Below, one piece after another: positions 25,138 to 35,768 of a stretch of 51,916 bases of DNA; the first letter of the stretch is position 1; every line of letters begins with the position of its first letter. A program made the position numbers and the translations under genes. This DNA comes from an uncultured Spirochaetaceae bacterium (GTDB taxonomy: Bacteria; Spirochaetota; Spirochaetia; Sphaerochaetales; Sphaerochaetaceae). The notes below the pieces were generated by a model, which was not told the DNA's origin, made no database searches, and saw only the letters and a list, made by a program, of their open reading frames with translations. The stretch covers positions 1 through 51,916 of the forward strand of contig CALXLB010000032.1 in the NCBI GenBank assembly GCA_944389085.1. The letters are read 5' to 3'.

Positions 25138-27394
25138 TTCTCACCGCCTGCACTTCTTCCATTCCCCTTCCGTTATCCTGTGTCACCTTATACTTTCCAG
25201 AGAAGGCATAGCCCGTAACACCGAGAGATGAAAAATCCACAGTAGCAGGATACATACCGCTTACTGTCATTGTTCCAGAACACTTGCCATTGTTGCCATT
25301 CATATTGACGTTATCCATCTTGTATGAACCATTGCTGTAGATACATTCAAGCTCACCGAAATTCACATAGAAGAATTCAACATCACCTGTAACACCATCT
25401 GCATAGGAATGGTATCGGATAGTACCACCATGGAAATCTGAGAATTCCGTCTCATCTCCAAGGCTTCCCAGTCCATGCTTATCAATAAGGCTATGAATAG
25501 TGCTCTTGTTCCACTTGGTCTTCAGGTTCTGCGGGAAATCCGGAGAATTGACGAATTCCCAAGGCTTCATAGCATAAGCCTCAAAGAATTTGATGAACGC
25601 ATGGCCTGTAAGGGCACCATAACCTTCTATGCTGCCGCTCCATGCACTGTAACGGCCGAAGACATCTGTTCCTCTGATCCTGTACTGCCAGATCTCTCCA
25701 GGCTTTGCTGGGCTGAGGGTATCAAGAGTAATTGTCTCATCATTCTTTACAGAGATGGTTCCCTGTGATTTTCCATCTGCAGATACAGCCTCCACCTGAT
25801 ACTCAGTGAAAGTACTGTCATTGCCAACTGTAAGAACTACAGGATAAACACCATTTGCATTTTCCTTAAGAGAGTTGTTCCAGCGGTTCTTCGTCACAGT
25901 GATAAGCGATGTATCAGGAGCCGGTGCCCTCTCAGTTACAACAGGAGTGCTGAAGAAAGAAGCATAGCCAATGCTTTCTTTTCCTTCTTTATCGAGAATA
26001 CGGACATCGAACTCATTAACTTCGTGCACACCGTAATCGACAGTGACTGTAATAGGATCGAAAGAAACAGGAATTGTCTCAATAAGCTTCCAGTCCCCTA
26101 CTTCTCTGTCGAGGATGTTCTTACGGCCATAGATGTTATATGACCAGCCGGAAGTATCTGTGAAATCTGCAGGAGGAGCTGCAATTGTGAATGAGAAGCT
26201 TCCTGCAGTATCAGCAGAAGGATAGATTGTCTCAGTCTCACCTATCGTGATACTTGGACTGATAATCTTGCCTGTATCAGATGCTGCAATACCAATGGAT
26301 TCCTCAATACCATCAGCTGTCTGTTCCACAAGAACAGCACGGACTGTGTAAGTATATTCAACACCTGGCTCAAGCTCACTCGATGCCATCATATCCTGAT
26401 ATGTGTAATATCCATCCACTAGTAAAACATCAGTAGGAAGCTCATTTGAAGGGAAGACTTTCACTGTTACCTCATCGGTAATCGGGGTGCTTCTCATGAT
26501 TTCCCAGCGGTAGTATGAACCTTCAGCTCCTTCTGTGTCAGGCTGCTTCCATGTGATAGGAATATAGATTGAAGAGACTGCATCTCCCGCGTTCAGCTCC
26601 TCAGGGGCAAGCGGTGATCCGACTTTGAACGTGTAACCGGTTCTGTACCCGCTGTCACCGCTCTCCGAGCCGCCTCTGGAAATACTACGGACCTTGAAGT
26701 AAATATCCTTGCCATAAGCATCTTCGGCAGGATAATAACTATAACTTATAGTATCAGTTCCATATGAAGACGGTATAGTTGTTGTATTAATCTTAGACCA
26801 GACTTCTGCAGAAGCATCATCGGGTACATATGCATATAAATCATAGCCACGGACAAGATCCATTCTCGACCATTCAAGAACAATCCTGTCAGTATATGTA
26901 CCTTGTGTGGCAGAGAGCGAAATAGGAGGAGAAAGCGGCCAGCCACTGGCTTCTGCAGAGTATTCACCTTTTATGCCCGCTGTTATCTCTGCATATAAGC
27001 TGTTTGCCCGAACACGGTAAGTATAGACTTTGGAACCATCTGAGGCTGTGTTATCAACATAGGTATACCGGCCACTGCCGTTATCCTTCATCGTTGAGAT
27101 GATCTTCCAGACAGGAGTCTCTTCTCTATCTCCATTTCTGTCTCTTACAGTCCTCTCGATGTCATAGGAATCCGCACCGACAACAGCATCGAAAGAGACA
27201 ACGACACGTCCAGGATAATTGGACTGCGATGCATATATATTTCTGGGAGCTTCCCCTGTAAATGACTCATTAATACCTTCGACAGCACTCTGATCCTCTT
27301 CGATATCATCAAGGCCGGAGGAATACATATTCCAGTTACAGGAAGGAGAAAGAATGAGAATCAATAAAGATAAAATAATAGCAAATCTTCTCAT
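25130..27394 (-). CDS. FN3-repeat surface lipoprotein
   Basis: A 754-residue lipoprotein (lipobox region LILSPSC). AGGAGG lies five bases before ATG 27394 and only two before ATG 27397, so the second is preferred. At least four FN3-like units are seen (for example VVVSFDAVVGADSYDIER, IVLEWSRMDLVRGYDLY, IPITWKQPDTEG). A C-terminal domain of about 130 residues (AFIKFFEAYAMKPWEFV onward) resembles in layout the end of the larger lipoprotein encoded upstream. It is the second gene of a four-gene coupled operon, ten bases after the first gene ends, and is probably surface-exposed. Confidence 0.8.
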   Translation of the reverse strand: MRRFAIILSLLILILSPSCNWNMYSSGLDDIEEDQSAVEGINESFTGEAPRNIYASQSNYPGRVVVSFDAVVGADSYDIERTVRDRNGDREETPVWKIISTMKDNGSGRYTYVDNTASDGSKVYTYRVRANSLYAEITAGIKGEYSAEASGWPLSPPISLSATQGTYTDRIVLEWSRMDLVRGYDLYAYVPDDASAEVWSKINTTTIPSSYGTDTISYSYYPAEDAYGKDIYFKVRSISRGGSESGDSGYRTGYTFKVGSPLAPEELNAGDAVSSIYIPITWKQPDTEGAEGSYYRWEIMRSTPITDEVTVKVFPSNELPTDVLLVDGYYTYQDMMASSELEPGVEYTYTVRAVLVEQTADGIEESIGIAASDTGKIISPSITIGETETIYPSADTAGSFSFTIAAPPADFTDTSGWSYNIYGRKNILDREVGDWKLIETIPVSFDPITVTVDYGVHEVNEFDVRILDKEGKESIGYASFFSTPVVTERAPAPDTSLITVTKNRWNNSLKENANGVYPVVLTVGNDSTFTEYQVEAVSADGKSQGTISVKNDETITLDTLSPAKPGEIWQYRIRGTDVFGRYSAWSGSIEGYGALTGHAFIKFFEAYAMKPWEFVNSPDFPQNLKTKWNKSTIHSLIDKHGLGSLGDETEFSDFHGGTIRYHSYADGVTGDVEFFYVNFGELECIYSNGSYKMDNVNMNGNNGKCSGTMTVSGMYPATVDFSSLGVTGYAFSGKYKVTQDNGRGMEEVQAVRNE

Positions 27395-27404
27395 CATCTC
27401 CTCC

Positions 27405-30400
27405 TCATGGCTTCACAGGTACCAGATTGATATTTGAACTATCAATCGTGACAGAAACAGGTTCAGAACTATCTTCTATAGCAAATGTATATGTACCATA
27501 TCCCTGATTGCTTGCACCTTCTTCAACGATTACATTCTTTACAGTCACATCAACACTCTTATATTTAACGACTGAACCATTGACTACGATATTATTGGGG
27601 AAGCTCATGGTTGTTTTGTTGTTATCATCCACAAAACCTATTATTGCCAAAGGTCCTTCAGCTTCAGCTCCGCCGGAAGCCCCTGTTCTAGACTCTACAT
27701 ACATTCGTTCTTCAAAATTAGAAGAAAGATTTATATTTCCTTCATATGAACAATCAGTAAAGTAAATATAACCAAGATGCCTTGGCTCTGGAGGAATTGA
27801 TTTTGAGCCATAACAGATTTTGTAAAAAACTCCATTTTTATTTTTTTCACCTTCTTCAAACAAGCTCCACCAGTCAGAAGACTTTGGTTTAGAATTCTCC
27901 AGAGCATTGTTGAAAGCAGTTGCAAACAGCTTGATGTAATCATATGTGTTGAAGCCTCTGCGGTAGCTGGAAGTATCTGTTGATTCATTTGTTGGAAGAT
28001 CTGTCTCTTTTCCGCCAAAGCCCTGGACAGTGATGCCGCTTACAGTGAAATCATCGGAAGAGACTAAGCCACAGCTTGAGTTGAAGATCATGACTTCATT
28101 GATATCATCATAGGCGAAGTAGCCAGCTTCATCGTTTGCCTTTCCATTTGTATAGAGTCTTGGCTCAGATGATTCTTTCAGCTCAGACATATCATAGCGT
28201 TCAACAACCCCATCAGCTGCAGAAAGCTCATATGTCTTTATAGTCTTCTGAGCTGGAACTGTAATGATGAAGTAATCGCTGATGAACTTTCCATTGCTTT
28301 CGACTGATTCCTTTACAGTGATACTCTCAAGCGTTGTATCAAAGAGATATCCGCAGTTGTTCTTCTCGGTATCAAAGAGAAGATCAGGATCTTCTGCATC
28401 GACACTGATACTTTCATGTGAGCTGACACCATTCTTAACAGAGCGGACAAAATAGTAATAGTCATCCTTCATTGAAGGAACAGCCTTATCTTCATAGCTT
28501 GATATTGATGAATCTGAAGTTGTATGAAGCAATCCTTCTTCATCGACAGAGTTTGAACTGTTCCTGATGATCTCAAAGCCATCAACCAGATCTTTCAGCT
28601 TATCAGCATTCCATGTTATGACAACACGGTCAGAGTACTCACCTTTGGAAACACTCAGAATTTCTGGAACAGGCAATACATACCCCGCATCTGTTCCGGA
28701 TTCTGTCTTTGGTGTACCTTGCTGAGTTTTATTATAAGCTCTGATTGAGAATTCATATACAGTTCCATCATTCTTCAGATCCGAAGCTGTGTATGTTCCA
28801 TCTTCAGGATCTATTTCAGAGAGAAGAGTTTCATCTGCATATATCTGGTAGACAACATCACCGCTTAGCCTTTCCGAAGCTGTCCATGTGATTGATACAT
28901 CATCAGCACTTGTTCCATCGCTTGCAGAAAGATTCAGTGCTGCAAGCGAAAACCTCTGCCCTTTTCTTGCTTCTGGAGACACGTAGTCATCAGCTTTGAG
29001 AAGGATTTCATGATTGTTGTCATCGTTAATTTCTATGAGATAAGAATAGATACCATTGGTTATCGTTGGATTGCTTATTGTAACGTATTCATTTCCATCA
29101 AGCTTATATGACCAGATTATGGTATCTACGTTTTCCACAGGCTTCCAGGATATAAGGATGGCATCTACATAATCATTGCTTGCTGTGAAACCGGTGAATG
29201 CCATTTCTGCATTCATCGTTCCAAGTTCTCCTGAAACAATTTCCTTTTCCTGGATAGTATAGAAACATTTATCATTTTTGTAGGTTACTAATCTGTATGC
29301 ATAACTGTGATATTCATTACAACCAGAAATTCCACAGTTGTTTATATTTTCATCTATTGTTATTTCCTTGCTTCCGCTTGGGATTTTCTTATAATCAGTT
29401 TCAGTCCTGTCGAACTTGCTGTGCCAGACTGTACGCTCAATGGCGAATGTAAGATCTTCAGGAAGCTCTGGAGAATAATCAAAGGAGATATCGACCGTTG
29501 CTGTAGTTTTTTCATTATTGGCTGTGAATGTTCCCTTGATATCCTTTACTACTGGATTATAAACATAACCTGTAGCTGTAGGAGCTTCATCTTTCTCTTC
29601 CTCATGAAGCTGTCCGTCAAGATCGACAGCTGCATTGACTACACGATACGTATAATTCTTGCCGCGCTCTGTATCTGTATCGGTAAAGACTATCAGGCCA
29701 CTTTCCTCTGTGATTCTCGAATCTTGCTGGAGGGCTGAGATTTCATTGATAATCTCTTTCTCCTCTCCTCCATCCTCGCTTCTGTAGATAGCGAAATAGG
29801 AGTTTGCACGATCAGCAGGCTGAGACCATGATGGAATCTTCCATGTGACTTTCACAGAATCGGAGAGCGTTCCTTCCGTTGCTGTCAGTTCTTCTACACT
29901 CGAAACGGACAGGTCATCGCTGATTCTCGTCGTGAATATCCCGGACTGCAGCGTTGATGGAGTCACCACGCCTTCAGAAAGCGTCATTGTAATACGGAAC
30001 TCATACTCTGCGTTATGCTCAAACTCATACTCAGCAACAGAAAGGGAGGCATACATCCATGGATCCTTTCCGCCAGCTTCTTCTTTTGTGATCTGCTTCC
30101 AGCTTTCCTCCCCCTTCTTTCTGTATTCGATTACAAAAGATGGGATATAGAGAGGTGTCGGCTCATCACCAGTGCTGAGCGTTGAGTAGATATTCGACAA
30201 GTTCCAGTAGAAGTTTATACTGCTTGATGTGATACTTGTATGGAACTCAAGAGTCTCTGGCGCAAAGCATCCTTCAGCATAATCGCTCGAATCTGATATA
30301 AGATAATTCGAAGCGCTGCCGAAATTCACATATGCTCTGACAGAGAAGATATATGATTCATCTGCATCGAAATCCCTATATGATAAACCATCGCCAGCAC

Positions 30401-30704
30401 CATTTAACAGGAATGTATAGGATGACTCGGCAGTTCTTGCATACTCTTCCATCTCCCCATCCCCGAAGAGAGAAGACGGGATACCATCGATGATATAGAG
30501 ATCTGCACCCTCTACAGGATCCCAGCTGATTGTTATGCTGTCTTTTTCTCCTTTGGTTGCAACTACATTCTGTGGCACATATGGCTTCTGGTAGGGCTCA
30601 GAACCTGTATCAAGCTTATTGGGAGCTGGCGCCTCACAGGAAACAGCAAAGAGAGAAACAAGAAGTAAAAAAATATATATAAACTTTTTAATTTTATTTG
30701 TCAT
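27405..30704 (-). CDS. Giant FN3-repeat lipoprotein, first gene of surface operon
   Basis: A 1099-residue protein with lipoprotein signal (MTNKIKKFIYIFLLLVSLFA, then VSC). Seven or more FN3-like units follow (for example ITISWDPVEGADLYIID, VKVTWKIPSWSQPADRA, ILISWKPVENVDTIIWSY, VVITWNADKLKDLVDG). The C-terminal domain (YDYIKLFATAFNNALENS onward, ending LVPVKP) matches the layout of the next gene's end. ATG 30704 is chosen because the upstream TTG at 30764 lies inside the promoter. The leader is only about 10 bases, so translation may be nearly leaderless. It is likely a surface adhesin or scaffold; the ligand is unknown. Confidence 0.82.
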   Translation of the reverse strand: MTNKIKKFIYIFLLLVSLFAVSCEAPAPNKLDTGSEPYQKPYVPQNVVATKGEKDSITISWDPVEGADLYIIDGIPSSLFGDGEMEEYARTAESSYTFLLNGAGDGLSYRDFDADESYIFSVRAYVNFGSASNYLISDSSDYAEGCFAPETLEFHTSITSSSINFYWNLSNIYSTLSTGDEPTPLYIPSFVIEYRKKGEESWKQITKEEAGGKDPWMYASLSVAEYEFEHNAEYEFRITMTLSEGVVTPSTLQSGIFTTRISDDLSVSSVEELTATEGTLSDSVKVTWKIPSWSQPADRANSYFAIYRSEDGGEEKEIINEISALQQDSRITEESGLIVFTDTDTERGKNYTYRVVNAAVDLDGQLHEEEKDEAPTATGYVYNPVVKDIKGTFTANNEKTTATVDISFDYSPELPEDLTFAIERTVWHSKFDRTETDYKKIPSGSKEITIDENINNCGISGCNEYHSYAYRLVTYKNDKCFYTIQEKEIVSGELGTMNAEMAFTGFTASNDYVDAILISWKPVENVDTIIWSYKLDGNEYVTISNPTITNGIYSYLIEINDDNNHEILLKADDYVSPEARKGQRFSLAALNLSASDGTSADDVSITWTASERLSGDVVYQIYADETLLSEIDPEDGTYTASDLKNDGTVYEFSIRAYNKTQQGTPKTESGTDAGYVLPVPEILSVSKGEYSDRVVITWNADKLKDLVDGFEIIRNSSNSVDEEGLLHTTSDSSISSYEDKAVPSMKDDYYYFVRSVKNGVSSHESISVDAEDPDLLFDTEKNNCGYLFDTTLESITVKESVESNGKFISDYFIITVPAQKTIKTYELSAADGVVERYDMSELKESSEPRLYTNGKANDEAGYFAYDDINEVMIFNSSCGLVSSDDFTVSGITVQGFGGKETDLPTNESTDTSSYRRGFNTYDYIKLFATAFNNALENSKPKSSDWWSLFEEGEKNKNGVFYKICYGSKSIPPEPRHLGYIYFTDCSYEGNINLSSNFEERMYVESRTGASGGAEAEGPLAIIGFVDDNNKTTMSFPNNIVVNGSVVKYKSVDVTVKNVIVEEGASNQGYGTYTFAIEDSSEPVSVTIDSSNINLVPVKP

Positions 30705-30721
30705 AAATAAGTACTCAATCG

Positions 30722-30750
30722 TGTATATCTGATTTACCCACTCTTTACAA
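30722..30750 (-). promoter_or_regulatory. Promoter of the four-gene surface operon
   Basis: On the minus strand TTGTAA (30750-30745) and TATACA (30727-30722) are exactly 17 bp apart, with the start codon some 18 bases below the -10 box. Confidence 0.55.
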
Positions 30751-30784
30751 CACTTTTGATACAAAAAGTCCTATTTCCGTTCGT

Positions 30785-31729
30785 TTACTCTCTTTTCAGC
30801 AGATATGTGTACTCATCTTCAAGTTCTCCAGGAGAAGGATTCTTCTTCAGGAAACTGTTTGCTATATCAGGTGTCATGCGGCTTGAGAAGAGAAGAAAAG
30901 CTTCTCCATCTATCTCCAGAAAGCGGAACGAGACTTCAGCTGTAGCTGTAAAACCAAGAGCAACGGACGCAACTTCAGCTCTCATGGAATCCTTCTTTCC
31001 TGTCTCAATGATTTTCACGCTCTTGATCCTCGAAGGCGTCATTGAGCCTGTATTCCATTTCTCATTGTTCCATTTATAAGCAGGGGGTGCATCCTTGTAC
31101 TTTGTATCATCAAGACTCTCTTCCCCCCTTTCAACAAGCGGATACAGCCTCATATCATGCCAGTCTGTTCCGGATGGGAAAGCTGAATCCTCAGGATTGA
31201 TATATACATAGTAGCTGGAAAGCGAAGATGATGGCGCCTCTGTTACAGTAAGAACGAAAGGTTCTTTCCCGTTATTCCAGCTATATGTTCCTCCAAATGA
31301 TTCCGTCGAGAAGAAAATATCGTCAGAAAGCACATCATTCCCGGAAAGAAGAGAAAGGTGGTAATCGGTACTGCTTTCAAGATCAGCTATAATCAGCAAG
31401 GCTTTATGGCCCTGCACTTTGATACTCTCAATTCTTCCACCTCCATCCACAGACAAAGAAGGAAGATCCAATCCTGCAGGCATTTCGATTGTTATGACTG
31501 CACTCTGAAAAGAAGGTGTAATGCTCAGGACTTCAAATACTGCATCTTCTGCCTCAGCATCTGATGCAATCTCACTTTCTGTAGGAGCCACTTCTTCGAT
31601 AATTATCCTCGCTGGTGTCTTTTCAGCAGTCTGGACAGGAGCAATAGCTGGAGGTTCTTCAATTGTCGTACATGAGGAGAGAAGAAAAATTATCAGGAAA
31701 ACAGATAATACAGAACGAGAAAGCACCAT
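30785..31729 (-). CDS. Lipoprotein of unknown function
   Basis: A 314-residue protein. GGAGG close to ATG 31729 and a signal peptide ending FLLSSC identify a lipoprotein. A Pro/Glu-rich linker is followed by FN3-like strands (VITIEMPAGLDLPSLSVDG, LLIIADLESSTDYHLSL) and an unknown C-terminal domain. It lies about 80 bases ahead of the surface operon on the same strand, and that operon has its own promoter. Function unknown. Confidence 0.75.
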   Translation of the reverse strand: MVLSRSVLSVFLIIFLLSSCTTIEEPPAIAPVQTAEKTPARIIIEEVAPTESEIASDAEAEDAVFEVLSITPSFQSAVITIEMPAGLDLPSLSVDGGGRIESIKVQGHKALLIIADLESSTDYHLSLLSGNDVLSDDIFFSTESFGGTYSWNNGKEPFVLTVTEAPSSSLSSYYVYINPEDSAFPSGTDWHDMRLYPLVERGEESLDDTKYKDAPPAYKWNNEKWNTGSMTPSRIKSVKIIETGKKDSMRAEVASVALGFTATAEVSFRFLEIDGEAFLLFSSRMTPDIANSFLKKNPSPGELEDEYTYLLKRE

Positions 31730-31948
31730 GCACCTCCAATTGCATTTTAACCTGAAAATAAGACATTGGAACCAGACATTTCATTGTGTGTGTTGATTTT
31801 GCATCTCTGATTTTCCGACTCTTTCTCTTCACTTTTCCGACTGTTCTCAGAAAAACCTAAGTAATAAATCAGCAAAGCTGTGTAAACAGGTTTAGCGCCC
31901 TTTTCTTTCCACAACAATGTGCAACAATACAGACGAAAGGAGAAAAAT

Positions 31949-32959
31949 ATGAAAAGAATTACAGCTATAGCAGCCATTGCCATACTCACTATTTTCATCC
32001 TCGCAGGCTGCAATCCTGATGGTAATGGCTCAATGACGGCGAACTCCGCCTCATCCATCATGAAAGCAATGACAGAAGCAATCGACGGTACAAACCCAGG
32101 CGTAACGTCGGAAGGTAACACTTTCAAAGTCGATGGCTTCCAGGCAGCAGACGGTACAAAGATTGCAGGAACTATTACAGTCGGTCCAGACGGACTTACA
32201 ATCGAGTCAGCAGAGCTGTGGATTGTCAAAGCTGATGGAAGTGCAGGACCTGTTTTCAAGCTTGTTTCAGAAGACGGCGGAGGACAGGACATAACCTATG
32301 ATGATAAACCGGTAAGCCCTTCTTCTGTTCCAAAGCCAATGACGAAAGAACAGGGAATTATTTTCGCAATACTCATGGAAGGCTATGAAGAGGCTTATGA
32401 TGAACTTGTTGAAGATATCTTCGATGACCTCTTCGAGCGTTACGAAGAGAGACCGGCAGGAACGTACAAAATCGAGGAAACATTCCCTCATTTCCAGATT
32501 ACGGGAACAGTGACTGTGGACAGAGAAGAATGGGATGATGACTGGGATGATACAGAAGTCGTCGCTGTGGATATATCATCTTTCTCTTTTGAGCTTTTCA
32601 GCGGTGCGAGAATCAGCGGAAGCTTCAAGTGGTCTGAAAAGAGAGATACAGAGAAAGCTGACATCGATCTTGTGATTGAGAACTATGTCTCATGGGATGA
32701 TTCACTGCCGATTACTCTTGAGAAGGTTGCGGTCAATGCAAGTGTGAGCGAAGGAGATTTCAGGAACCATGATGATATCTTCACATTCGATGGTTCGATG
32801 AGCGGCAGCTTCACTCTGCACGGAGAAAAGCAGGATATCTCATTCACAGGCAAGATTGTGGCAGAGGATGATGATTTCTTCCACATTCCTTCATACAATC
32901 TTGTAATCAATGGAGAGAGCGTAGCGCTTGGCCATATCGACAGACACAATCAAAGATAG
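31949..32959 (+). CDS. Lipoprotein with beta-strand repeats
   Basis: A 336-residue protein. AAAGGAG at 31936-31942 precedes ATG 31949, and the signal ends IFILAGC. The mature part alternates short strand units (FQITGTVTVDREEW, RISGSFKWSEKRD, MSGSFTLHGEKQDISFTG) similar in style to the lipoprotein at 17.5-18.9 kb. They may belong to one paralogous group, but no family is recognised. It is the last gene of the lipoprotein island and is divergent from the lipoprotein at 30.8 kb. Confidence 0.76.
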   Translation: MKRITAIAAIAILTIFILAGCNPDGNGSMTANSASSIMKAMTEAIDGTNPGVTSEGNTFKVDGFQAADGTKIAGTITVGPDGLTIESAELWIVKADGSAGPVFKLVSEDGGGQDITYDDKPVSPSSVPKPMTKEQGIIFAILMEGYEEAYDELVEDIFDDLFERYEERPAGTYKIEETFPHFQITGTVTVDREEWDDDWDDTEVVAVDISSFSFELFSGARISGSFKWSEKRDTEKADIDLVIENYVSWDDSLPITLEKVAVNASVSEGDFRNHDDIFTFDGSMSGSFTLHGEKQDISFTGKIVAEDDDFFHIPSYNLVINGESVALGHIDRHNQR

Positions 32960-32976
32960 TCAGATATAAGCTCAGG

Positions 32977-33004
32977 GAGGGTTGTCAGAAAGCAGCCCTC
33001 TTTC
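32977..33004 (+). terminator. Terminator hairpin of the lipoprotein gene
   Basis: GAGGGTTG (32977-32984) pairs with CAGCCCTC (32993-33000), one G-T pair included, and is followed by TTTCC. A second, stronger terminator follows. Confidence 0.5.
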
Positions 33005-33020
33005 CCCTGAAAAAGCTAAA

Positions 33021-33053
33021 GGGCGGTCCGAAAACCGCCCTCGATGTTTTTTT
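33021..33053. terminator. Bidirectional terminator
   Basis: GGGCGGT (33021-33027) pairs with ACCGCCC (33034-33040), with seven T at 33047-33053 on the plus side and a T-rich run on the minus side. It serves both the lipoprotein gene and PPDK. Confidence 0.85.
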
Positions 33054-33062
33054 AGCATCGGA

Positions 33063-35768
33063 TTATTTTGAAGCGTTCTGTGCGATTGCAGCCTGTGCAG
33101 CAGCAAGACGTGCAATTGGCACTCTGAATGGTGAGCAGGAAACATAATCAAGTCCCACTGACTGGCAGAATGCAATTGACTTCGGGTCTCCACCATGCTC
33201 GCCGCAGATACCCATCTTCATACCAGGTCTTACACCACGACCAAGTCCTACAGCCATCTTGATGAGCTTTCCGACACCGTCGAAATCGATAGTCTGGAAC
33301 GGATCATACGGATAGAACTGCTTGTCAGGATCGTTTACGTAGTGAGAGAGGAATGAAGCAGCATCATCGCGGGAGAAGCCGCAAGTCATCTGTGTAAGGT
33401 CATTTGTACCGAATGAGAAGAACTCTGCGCTCTTTGCAATCTCATCTGCTGTGATTGCTGCACGCGGAACCTCAACCATTGTACCGATCTTGTACTCAAC
33501 CTTGAGGCCCTGCTCATCGAATACCTTAGCGATAACTGCTTCAGCATGCTCCTTGCAGAAATTGAATTCCTTATAGATTCCTACAAGAGGGATCATGATC
33601 TCAGGATGTACATCAACACCCTGTCTCTTCACTGTAATAGCTGCTTCGATGATTGCCCTTACCTGCATCTCAAGAATCTCTGGATAGACAATGGCAAGAC
33701 GGCAGCCACGGAAACCAAGCATCGGGTTGAATTCCTGAAGAGCATTGATCTTCTTTGAAATAGCCTCAACTGTTGTTCCCAGCTGAAGAGCCATCTCATG
33801 GCGTGATGTATGGTCGTTCGGGAGGAATTCATGAAGAGGTGGGTCCAGAAGCCTGATAGTGACAGGAAGGCCTTTGAGCTCACGGAAAATTCCGATGAAG
33901 TCCTCTCTCTGCATAGGCAAAAGCTCAGAGAGTGCAATCTGGCGCTCGCCATAAGTGTCTGCAAGAATCATCTTTCTCATGGAAATGATTCTCTTGCCAC
34001 CGATGAACATGTGCTCTGTGCGGCAGAGACCTACACCCTCAGCACCAAGCTGTACAGCATGATGAGCATCGGAAGGAGTATCTGCATTAGTGCGTACAGA
34101 CATAGTCTTCAGCTCGCTTACATAACCCATGAACTTGCTGTAGTTCTGGTAGAGTGTGGACTCTTTCTCATTCATCGTTCCTTCCAGAACCTGCATGATT
34201 TCAGATGGCTTTACAGGAATCTTCTGTGCATATACAGCACCTGTGAATCCATCGATGGACATGTAGTCACCTTCGGAAAGAAGCTGGCCGTTTACTTCAA
34301 GAGTCTTCTTGATCTCATCAACATGGATTTGACCACAGCCGGATACACATGGGGATCCCATACCTCTTGCAACAACAGCAGCATGGCTTGTCATACCACC
34401 ACGGCATGTGACAATACCCTTGGAAACAGCCATTCCTCCGATATCCTCAGGGCTTGTCTCTGTGCGGACAAGAAGAACATCCTTACCCATTGCAGCTGCT
34501 TCTTCTGCTTCTGCTGCTGTGAAGTAAATCTGACCGCAGGCACCACCTGGGGATGCATTGAGACCATGTGTTGCTTCCTTCAGTCCAAGGTCACGGATGT
34601 AGTTGTTATCGAGAATAGGAGCGAAAAGCTTGTTGAACTCTGCAGCAGGAACACGGGAGACAGCTGTCTTCTTGTCGATGAGCCCCTCCTCCACCATCTC
34701 AACCTGGCTGCGGAGCCAAGCGAAGATTGTTCTCTTTCCATTTCTGGTCTGCAGCATATAAAGCTTGCCTTCCTGGATTGTGAACTCGATGTCCTGCATA
34801 TCATGATAATGCTTCTCAAGGATTTCACGGATATGGCAGAGCTGATCATAGACACCAGGATTTGCCTTCTGAAGCGTATCTATCTTCTGAGGTGTACGGA
34901 TACCAGCAACAACATCCTCACCCTGTGCATTCATCAGGTACTCACCGAAGAACTTGTTCTCACCGGAGGACGGGTCACGTGTGAAAGCAACACCTGTACC
35001 AGAAGTCTCTCCCATGTTTCCAAACACCATGGACTGAACGTTGACAGCTGTACCAAGAAGACCGCGGATATCATTCATGAGACGATACTTGATAGCTCTG
35101 TCATTATTCCATGAGCGGAAAACTGCATCGATGGTCTTGAACAGCTGATACTCAGGATCTGTAGGGAAATCCTCACCAGTTGCTTTCTTATAGATGATAT
35201 TGTAGCGCTTGATGACTTCCTTGAGATTGTCGACATCGAGCTCTGTATCGAAATGCTTTCCATTCTCGTTCTTTACAGACTGGAGAGCATATTAAAAGCT
35301 TGAATGAGGAACACCCATTACGACATCACCGAACATCTGGATGAAGCGGCGATAGCTATCCCAGGCAAAGCGCTCGTTGCCAGTCTTCTTGATAAGAGCC
35401 TGGAGCGAATCAGGATTAAGACCAAGGTTGAGGACTGTATCCATCATGCCTGGCATGGACTGTGCTGCACCGGAGCGCACTGAGACGAGAAGCGGATTAT
35501 CTTTATCGCCCAGCTTTGCACCCATCATTTTCTCAAGTTTATGGAGATTCTCAATAACCTCCTCCCTCATTCCCTCTGGATAAGCCTTGTGCTGATCCCA
35601 ATATGCACAAGCTTCTGTTGTAATCGTGAATCCTGGAGGAACCGGGAGTCCGATGGAGGTCATATCAGCAAGGTTAGCACCTTTGCCGCCGAGAAGATCC
35701 TTCATATCGGCTCTTCCCTCAGCCTTTCCATCTCCAAAGAAATAAACATACTTTTTCTTTTCTGCCAT
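33063..35768 (-). pseudogene. ppdK: Pyruvate phosphate dikinase gene interrupted by one in-frame TAA
   Basis: PPDK interconverts pyruvate, ATP and phosphate with PEP, AMP and pyrophosphate. The nucleotide-binding domain starts KYVYFFGDG...[12 protein letters not shown]. The phosphohistidine domain has GGMTSHAAVVARG, and the C-terminal PEP domain has GICGEHGGDP with the catalytic Cys. The frame is one uninterrupted phase of about 900 codons, except for TAA at 35294-35292, after residue 158 (GVPHSSF). The family usually has Glu there, so GAA to TAA is the simplest explanation. No other damage is visible. Either the gene is freshly inactivated, or it is read through, or this is a sequencing error. 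Confidence 0.88.

Noticed and set aside
31130..31139. C6 run as another phase-variable tract
   Set aside because: It lies inside a coding sequence, is short, and is probably chance. It shows that six C alone is weak evidence, while C9 in a promoter spacer is not.
33810..35114. 434-codon open frame on the plus strand
   Set aside because: It lies antisense to PPDK, whose motifs are unmistakable; Cys/His-rich composition is typical of a shadow frame.
33063..35768. PPDK as two genuine separate genes
   Set aside because: The stop splits the nucleotide-binding domain, both parts are in the same phase, and no ribosome site or normal start stands before the second part; the first Met is 72 codons downstream.
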